From Candidatus Acetothermia bacterium (lineage in GTDB: Bacteria > Bipolaricaulota > Bipolaricaulia > RBG-16-55-9): a DNA stretch of 64,000 nt. Shown in pieces: positions 59,103 through 64,000 of this stretch; position 1 is the first letter of the stretch, and each line of letters opens with the position of its first letter. The notes beneath the pieces were generated by a model. That model did no database searches, was not told the origin of the DNA, and saw nothing but the letters and a program-made list of their open reading frames with translations. Made by a program: the position numbers and the translations under genes. Location of the stretch: NCBI GenBank assembly GCA_016201405.1, contig JACQCZ010000014.1, positions 42,631 through 106,630 of the forward strand. Reading direction: 5' to 3'.

Positions 59103-60515
59103 ATGTTTGAACGATTTCTAATTGCAATCTTGATTCCGGCACTGCTGATCGTGACAACCCCGTTCTTGAATGGGCAGGGTAGCCACAACAGAGCAGCCGA
59201 GCAATCGACCCTGGAGGCCCAGGTAAGCTCGCTCTTCCAAGCAGCGTTACTGGGGACCCAGACGGATGAGAGTGACTCCGTGCTCCTCAAGCAGACGGCT
59301 CCTGATGAAGTCGCTGCGGGAGAGACATTTACAGTTACCGAAGAGATCCACGCGAAAGTGGACATTGACGGCGGTGCCGTCATATCTTCCTTGCCACAGG
59401 GGTTCCAGCTGATGAGCGGAGACCTTCGCGGGTTTATGAGCAAGACTCAGACCGGCGGAGTCTTTACCAACACCTTCACAGCTCAGGCTCCCGAGACCCT
59501 GGGGACCTTTAAGATCACAGCAACAGCCCGTTTCAAAGCGACTGGCAAAGATAGCCAGGCCTTCATGGTAAAGGACCTCAGCATCAATGTGGTCAAGCCG
59601 AACCAGGCACCTGTGGCCCTCTTTGTCCCATCGCCACTGAACGCCAAGACGCTAGTGGGCGACACCATCATCTTCAACGCCACAACTTCGTTTGATCTTG
59701 ACGGAGACGTTGCCGACTACCAGTGGAACCTGGGAGATGGAACGACTCTCACGGGCGCGACCCGCTCCATTGTGGAACATGCCTACGCTCAGGCTGGCAC
59801 CTTTACAGTGACCCTGATCGTCGTGGATGGCCAGGGCAAGGCATCGCTTCCCAAGATTCAGGAGATCGTCGTCGATCAGCCCGTGAAGCCCCAGCCGACA
59901 GGTCCTGACACTACCACACTTCTGATTGCCGGTGGAGGCCTTGTCGCCGTCATCGCTATCGCTATGCTGCTTTCAAGCGGCGGACACAGTGACGAATCGT
60001 CTGCAACGTCATCCACTTCAACCACTTCAACTTCTAGCTCATCCTCAGGCACTGCGACGTCCACCGCCCCGTCAACTCAAGTCCAGACCTCACAAGCAGC
60101 TTCATCCGCTGCCGAGAACAAGGCTGAGAACTTTATTCGCACAAAGAGTGACCTGCCACTAAGAAGCGTCAATTCTGTCAACGTGATGGCGCAAGTGACG
60201 GATGCCAATCGGGCACAATGGATTCAGTCTCTACAAGATGAGTCTGTCGTCATCCAGCCCACGGTGAAGAATGACGTTCTGATTTTGCAACCCTACTCAA
60301 AGCTGGCATCCAGGCAGCAGAACTTGGTCGATGGCAGCTTCAGTCCTCTTGGGGCGAAGTCTCTCGGCGAGCTCCTGAACAATCGCGTTGCCATCGGTGA
60401 CACGATCGTGGAGATTAGGTGGAGTCAGACGAATGGAGATACCTTTAAGAGTCTGGCTGTCGTCTCACCCAGCGGCCAGGTAAAATTTGACAGCTTTATT
60501 ACGTTAGACCCCTAA
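59103..60515 (+). CDS. PKD-domain membrane protein with Ser/Thr-rich linker
   Basis: 470 residues. Signal peptide (1-24), a beta domain at about 60-160, then a PKD domain (ALFVPSPLNAKTLVGDTIIFNATTSFDLDGDVADYQWNLGDG, GTFTVTLIVVDGQGK) at about 170-262. A single transmembrane helix (TTLLIAGGGLVAVIAIAMLL) lies at about 276-295, followed by a Ser/Thr-rich linker of about 50 residues and a 140-residue globular C-terminal domain that should be cytoplasmic. SD AAGGAGG precedes ATG 59103. It follows the coiled-coil gene by 74 bases, probably one operon. A receptor or scaffold role is inferred only from topology. Confidence 0.7.
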   Translation: MFERFLIAILIPALLIVTTPFLNGQGSHNRAAEQSTLEAQVSSLFQAALLGTQTDESDSVLLKQTAPDEVAAGETFTVTEEIHAKVDIDGGAVISSLPQGFQLMSGDLRGFMSKTQTGGVFTNTFTAQAPETLGTFKITATARFKATGKDSQAFMVKDLSINVVKPNQAPVALFVPSPLNAKTLVGDTIIFNATTSFDLDGDVADYQWNLGDGTTLTGATRSIVEHAYAQAGTFTVTLIVVDGQGKASLPKIQEIVVDQPVKPQPTGPDTTTLLIAGGGLVAVIAIAMLLSSGGHSDESSATSSTSTTSTSSSSSGTATSTAPSTQVQTSQAASSAAENKAENFIRTKSDLPLRSVNSVNVMAQVTDANRAQWIQSLQDESVVIQPTVKNDVLILQPYSKLASRQQNLVDGSFSPLGAKSLGELLNNRVAIGDTIVEIRWSQTNGDTFKSLAVVSPSGQVKFDSFITLDP

Positions 60516-60545
60516 GGTTTGTCTAACACGTTGTTAAAGAAGTAA

Positions 60546-60586
60546 AGAAGCCCATTGCAGCACGATTGGTGTTGCAGTGGGCTTCT
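60546..60586 (+). terminator. Terminator of the coiled-coil/PKD operon
   Basis: A 16-bp stem with two wobble pairs (starting AGAAGCCCA, ending TGGGCTTCT) and a 9-base loop, followed by ATCGTTTA. Confidence 0.65.
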
Positions 60587-60620
60587 ATCGTTTACCCTAT
60601 CAGACGAAAGCAGCTCACAC

Positions 60621-61127
60621 ATGATCTCAAGCGCCGATCTTGCAACTATCGAGCAGCAGCTGGGCCGCCCCCCACGCGGTGCGCTTGGCGTAGAGACACG
60701 CTGCCCTGCCGGGCATCCGCAAGTGATTCGGGTCTATCCATTGATTGATGGGAAGCCATTCCCAACGTTGTTCTGGCTCAGTTGTCCAAATCTAGTCGCT
60801 CAAATCTCACGGCTTGAGCACCAAAATTACATTCAGAAGATCGAAGAGTTGATCCGACAAGACGCAAGCTTTCGTGAGAGAGTCTTTAAGAACCACCGGG
60901 AGAACATTCACGAGCGGTGGGCGGAGTTATCGCAAGCTGACATTGTGTTTATTGATAAAAAGGGTTACAGATCGCAACTTCTTGATTATGGAATTGGAGG
61001 GATCAAGAATTGGGAGAGTGTGAAATGTCTGCATCTGCACTATGCGCATCATCTGGCTCGTGAGAATGCCATAGGGCAATGGCTGGATGAGCATTTTCAG
61101 ATTGAGAAGTGTAAGACTTCAAGCTAA
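60621..61127 (+). CDS. DUF501 family protein
   Basis: 168 residues from ATG 60621. The QLGRPPRGALGVETRCPAGHPQVIRVYP start, PFPTLFWLSCPNLVAQISRLE, and GGIKNWESVKCLHLHYAHHLA with three conserved Cys and His residues are DUF501 hallmarks. The function is unknown; in actinobacteria it sits near eno and ppx genes. The upstream in-frame extension to 60555 falls in the preceding terminator and is rejected. It overlaps rbfA 3' ends by four bases. Confidence 0.85.
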   Translation: MISSADLATIEQQLGRPPRGALGVETRCPAGHPQVIRVYPLIDGKPFPTLFWLSCPNLVAQISRLEHQNYIQKIEELIRQDASFRERVFKNHRENIHERWAELSQADIVFIDKKGYRSQLLDYGIGGIKNWESVKCLHLHYAHHLARENAIGQWLDEHFQIEKCKTSS

Positions 61128-61471
61128 GTCTTTTGGGAATCTTCGCGCAAAATATTCTCGATGCGCTGAGCCCGGTCTGCCAAGTCGTCAATCTCAAAAC
61201 GAAGCTCCGGCGTATGTCGTATCTGAAGCCGATGAGCCAGCTCCGTGCGGAAGAAGCCTTTGTGATCTTTCAAGACTTCCAGAATCTCATCTTGAGGGTG
61301 ACTTGAGCCGGCCACACTGACATAGACTGTGGCATAGCGCACATCTTTGGAGAGGCGCACATCCATCACAGTGACAAATTCGAGGCGCGGATCGCTTGTG
61401 TCAAACTGCAGAATCTCGCTGAGACTGCGCTTGATCTCTTCCCGATGCTTCTGAAAGCCAAATTTACTCAT
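61124..61471 (-). CDS. rbfA: Ribosome-binding factor A
   Basis: 115 residues, KH-like fold: HREEIKRSLSEILQFDTSDPRLEFVTVMDVRLSKDVRYATVYVSV, then LKDHKGFFRTELAHRLQIRHTPELRFEIDD, typical RbfA. A late 30S maturation factor for the 5' end of 16S rRNA. Third gene after infB and ylxP. Confidence 0.95.
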   Translation of the reverse strand: MSKFGFQKHREEIKRSLSEILQFDTSDPRLEFVTVMDVRLSKDVRYATVYVSVAGSSHPQDEILEVLKDHKGFFRTELAHRLQIRHTPELRFEIDDLADRAQRIENILREDSQKT

Positions 61472-61474
61472 ATT

Positions 61475-61762
61475 TTATAGACTCAAATAATCTCGCTCAT
61501 GATCTTCCAAAATGATCTCAGGGTGTTCTTCAAAGAGAGTCAGTAGATGCCCAATAAGATTTTCATTGAGCTTGGGGTCATTCGAGACGAATGCCACTCC
61601 CAAAACAGCCGCGTGAAAATTATCGAGCTGGTCAACTTCGGCAATGGAGACACGAAAATCCTGCTGGGATTTGGTGATCAAGCTCTTAAGAATCCTTCGC
61701 TTATCTTTGAGGGATGTCGTGTGAGGCAAGCGCAAGATCAGTTTTGCAGCTTCGACAAGCAT
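61475..61762 (-). CDS. DUF503/YlxP-like protein
   Basis: 95 residues. LRLPHTTSLKDKRRILKSLITK and VSIAEVDQLDNFHAAVLGVAFVSND match the DUF503 (YlxP) family, normally found between infB and rbfA exactly as here. The function is not well known; the family is proposed to act in ribosome assembly. Confidence 0.93.
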   Translation of the reverse strand: MLVEAAKLILRLPHTTSLKDKRRILKSLITKSQQDFRVSIAEVDQLDNFHAAVLGVAFVSNDPKLNENLIGHLLTLFEEHPEIILEDHERDYLSL

Positions 61763-61786
61763 AAGAGTTGATGATGCGGGCCGGGC

Positions 61787-63745
61787 TTAGAAGCGCTCCA
61801 CCTCTTTGAGAGTGAAGATCTCAAGGACATCGCCGACTCGCACATCATCGTATCCTTCAATCTTGATTCCGCACTCTTTGTCCTTGCCGACCTCTTTCGC
61901 ATCTTCCTCGAAGCGCCTCAAGGTTTCAATGCGTCCTTCAAAGACCTTCTGATTATTGCGATTCACTCGCACTTGTGAATTTCGGCGTACGATGCCATCT
62001 CTAACATAACAGCCTGCAACGGTTCCTACACGGGGAATCTTGAACGTGTTGCGTACTTCTACGACGCCGAGCGCCACCTCTTCATAGCGGGGAGCCATCA
62101 GGTTGCGGTGTGCCTTCTTGAGGTCATCGATCAGCTCATAAATGATGTCATAGGTGCGGACAGTGACCTGTTCTCGATCGGCCAGCTCCCTGGCCTGCGC
62201 TTCGATGGGGACACGGAAGCCAAAAATGATGACGTCATCTTCAGCAGAAGATGCAGCCAAGAGCACATCGCTTTCACCGACATTGCCGACACCTGACAAT
62301 AACAGTTCCAGCGAAATCTCATCGGTGTCCAAGCGCTGCACTTCATGCTGCAACGCCTCTAGAGAGCCAACGCTGTCCGCCTTGAGAATGACTTTTAGGA
62401 CGCCCTTCTGTTCCGCATGCGCCATCAACTCATCCCAGGTCAGTCTGGCTTTGGGCCGACGAGCCTTGCGCTCCTCATCTTTGCGCGTGTCCGCTGTTTT
62501 GCGCGCCGCTCCTGGATTGTCATAAGCCTCCAGGGAGACGCCAACCGCTGGCACATCGGACAACCCCATCATGAGCACTGGAGATCCAGGAGGCGCTTCT
62601 GTAAGCCGTCTGCCTCGATCATCGAGCAGTGCCCGGATACGCCCGTGAGCTGATCCAGCAACCACAATATCACGATCGTGCAGCGTCCCATTTTTGATGA
62701 TCGCGGTTGCGACGGGGCCGCGTGAGGAATCGAGATAGCTTTCAATAACTACGCCTTCTGCCCTGATGCTTGGGTCAGCCTTCAATTCTTCGAGCTCAGC
62801 GACTAGCAGAATCATCTCTAATAACTCTGGGATTCCTTCCCCTGTCAGGGCAGAGACGCCAACTGTGATTGTGCTTCCGCCCCACTCTTCTGGCATCAGC
62901 TCTCGTTCAGTCAGCTGTTGTTTTACACGCATCAAGTCGGCGCCAGGCTTATCGATCTTGTTAATAGCCACGATGATCGGAACTTGAGCCGCCTTGGCGT
63001 GAGAGATCGCCTCTACTGTCTGCTCCATGATGCCGTCGTCCGCTGCGACAACCAGAATGACTATGTCAGTCACCTGAGCGCCGCGCGCGCGCATTCCTGT
63101 GAAGGCACGATGACCTGGCGTATCGATAAATGTGATCTTCTTGCCTTGGTGATCAACCTGATAAGCACCAATGGCCTGCGTGATTCCGCCTGCTTCGCCT
63201 CCGGCAACATTGGCGCTTCGAATCTTATCAAGCAAGCTCGTCTTGCCGTGATCCACGTGCCCCAATACGGCCACGATGGGTGGTCTTGGAACGCCGTGCT
63301 TAGGCTTCTCAGGGCGCTTGGCAGGAGCTGCTGGCCTCTCTTCTCTCACTTCAACAGGCATCTCTGCCACAGGAGCAGAGGTGGCATTCACAGCGGGAGC
63401 CGCTTTTGTTGATGGCGCCGATCTCTCTTGCACAGCAACTTTCTTCGGTGAAGGCTCTGCGACGGCCGTTCGTGACTGTGTAGTTGCAGGGGCAGCCTTG
63501 GACTTATCTGTTTGCGCAGGCTTTGCCTTTTCGACTGAGGCCGTTTTCGAGTGCGACTTTGCAGCTTTCGCGGGAGCTGGGGTCTGGCCTTTCTGAAAAT
63601 GCTTCAGAACAATCGCGACTTCATCATCTTCCAGAGAGCTAAAGTTCCCGCTCTTCTCAATGCCTAAATTCTTCAGACTGACTAAAAGATCCTTGACGGC
63701 AATCCCGATCTCTTTGGCGACTTCAAAAACTCTCTTTTTTGCCAT
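61787..63745 (-). CDS. infB: Translation initiation factor IF-2
   Basis: 652 residues. IF2_N at the start (RVFEVAKEIGIAVKDLLVSLKNLGI), an Ala/Pro/Lys-rich linker (about 55-145), the GTPase domain with GHVDHGKTSLLD (G1, about 163), DTPGHRAF (G3) and NKID (G4), then domains II-IV. It places initiator tRNA on the 30S subunit. nusA and rimP, the usual upstream neighbours, are absent; a divergent small basic ORF is there instead. SD AAAGGA. Confidence 0.97.
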   Translation of the reverse strand: MAKKRVFEVAKEIGIAVKDLLVSLKNLGIEKSGNFSSLEDDEVAIVLKHFQKGQTPAPAKAAKSHSKTASVEKAKPAQTDKSKAAPATTQSRTAVAEPSPKKVAVQERSAPSTKAAPAVNATSAPVAEMPVEVREERPAAPAKRPEKPKHGVPRPPIVAVLGHVDHGKTSLLDKIRSANVAGGEAGGITQAIGAYQVDHQGKKITFIDTPGHRAFTGMRARGAQVTDIVILVVAADDGIMEQTVEAISHAKAAQVPIIVAINKIDKPGADLMRVKQQLTERELMPEEWGGSTITVGVSALTGEGIPELLEMILLVAELEELKADPSIRAEGVVIESYLDSSRGPVATAIIKNGTLHDRDIVVAGSAHGRIRALLDDRGRRLTEAPPGSPVLMMGLSDVPAVGVSLEAYDNPGAARKTADTRKDEERKARRPKARLTWDELMAHAEQKGVLKVILKADSVGSLEALQHEVQRLDTDEISLELLLSGVGNVGESDVLLAASSAEDDVIIFGFRVPIEAQARELADREQVTVRTYDIIYELIDDLKKAHRNLMAPRYEEVALGVVEVRNTFKIPRVGTVAGCYVRDGIVRRNSQVRVNRNNQKVFEGRIETLRRFEEDAKEVGKDKECGIKIEGYDDVRVGDVLEIFTLKEVERF

Positions 63746-63791
63746 CGGTCCTTTCCAGAAAATTGTTGTGGTTTGTCAGCAAATACAATCC

Positions 63792-63820
63792 AGGCTAACA
63801 ATTGGCAGTCTCCATGTCAA
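63792..63820 (-). promoter_or_regulatory. Promoter of infB operon
   Basis: Minus strand TTGACA (63815-63820), 17-bp spacer, TAGCCT (63792-63797), 47 bases before the infB start. The -10 is poor. Confidence 0.4.
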
Positions 63821-63831
63821 ACCTGCGCTAC

Positions 63832-63860
63832 CTGAAATTTCCTTTCAGATTTGCTATACT
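63832..63860 (+). promoter_or_regulatory. Promoter of small basic ORF with dyad over -35
   Basis: CTGAAA (63832-63837), 17-bp spacer, TATACT (63855-63860). Inverted repeat CTGAAA-N5-TTTCAG (63832-63848) covers the -35. Confidence 0.5.
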
Positions 63861-63912
63861 CGAATCCTCAATCTTGAATGAAGAGATGCATTGAAGCAGT
63901 TGGAGGTTTCGT

Positions 63913-64000
63913 ATGGCAAAGATGGAAAGAAGATTTATGCCAAAGTGGATGCGCAAAGCGAAGCGAAAATTCCGCGCTAAGCGGCGCCACCGCCGCAGAT
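63913..64000 (+). CDS. Very basic small protein, possibly ribosomal; runs to window edge
   Basis: ATG 63913 has GGAGG six bases upstream and a promoter at 63832-63860. The 29 readable codons hold 17 Arg/Lys/His residues (MERRFMPKWMRKAKRKF, then AKRRHRRR) and run off the window with a T as first base of the next codon, so the length is unknown. Composition resembles tiny ribosomal proteins (bS22/COX24-type or archaeal eL41-like), which are often missed in annotation. The placement opposite infB supports a translation role by context only. Confidence 0.55.
   Translation, partial: MAKMERRFMPKWMRKAKRKFRAKRRHRRR

Noticed and set aside
1..64000. CRISPR arrays, insertion sequences, prophage or restriction systems
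   Set aside because: No regularly spaced repeats, transposase, integrase, phage structural or methylase/endonuclease genes were found in the window.

Overview
The window reads as ordinary chromosomal DNA of a free-living bacterium, with about 50% G+C by eye. It has dense housekeeping operons, no CRISPR array, no transposase and no phage genes. The cell is probably diderm. There are several lipoproteins, and a 935-residue secreted protein (50571-53378) ends in a BamA/D15-like beta-barrel with a C-terminal Phe. Some genes have an archaeal flavour: an ATP-dependent DNA ligase of the archaeal replicative type (14343-16106), a stand-alone LigD-type 3'-phosphoesterase (34305-34778) and a PIN-ATPase-KH protein like archaeal PINA/COG1855 (31982-33862). 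I cannot name the phylum. A deep-branching lineage such as Bipolaricaulota/Acetothermia is a guess.

Layout. 1-9 kb: partial S1 protein, glutamate dehydrogenase, a two-gene secreted module (CarboxypepD_reg lipoprotein and subtilisin-like lipoprotein), YycJ-like metallo-beta-lactamase, AEC permease, di-haem cytochrome c. 9-14 kb: TatT-like protein and a polyamine ABC operon in the order potD-potB-potC-potA. 14-24 kb: archaeal-type DNA ligase, D-lactate/glycolate oxidase, tRNA-Leu(CAA), ksgA, rpsI, rpmE overlapping a reverse transsulfuration pair, a TipAS-type MerR regulator, hisS. 25-31 kb: NHL-propeller/metzincin fusion, then the plsX-fabH-fabD-fabG-acpP operon, with tRNA-Leu(GAG) about 40 bp upstream of plsX. 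31-36 kb: GAF protein coupled to the PINA-like ATPase, DUF4282, 3'-phosphoesterase coupled to a metallo-beta-lactamase, glutaredoxin-like protein, a ribbon-helix-helix regulator with visible operators. 36-44 kb: slipin, tpiA-mutM, and the CIRCE-controlled hrcA-grpE-dnaK-dnaJ operon. 44-50 kb: rqcH-rhomboid and secG-oppD-oppF-rdgB. 50-61 kb: envelope proteins (peptidase/propeller/barrel protein with an unlisted 44-codon leader ORF, SET methyltransferase, PLD lipoprotein, a coiled-coil/PKD membrane pair). 61-64 kb: infB-ylxP-rbfA, DUF501, and a very basic small ORF cut by the window end.

Regulatory signals are unusually legible. Many intergenic regions carry sigma70-like hexamers at 16-19 bp spacing, often as divergent pairs. 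CIRCE, a MerR-type 19-bp-spacer promoter and a duplicated ribbon-helix-helix operator can be read directly. About five genes have a -10 hexamer only 5-8 bases before the start codon and no Shine-Dalgarno, which suggests leaderless transcripts beside clearly SD-led genes.

The observations most worth following up are: the PINA-like ATPase and its divergent promoter shared with the tRNA/fatty-acid operon; the archaeal-type ligase and phosphoesterase; the NHL-metzincin fusion; the coiled-coil/PKD membrane pair with a 360-base structured leader; and the small ORFs at 53375-53509 and 63913-64000. All functions are inferred from sequence reading only; no database search was run.
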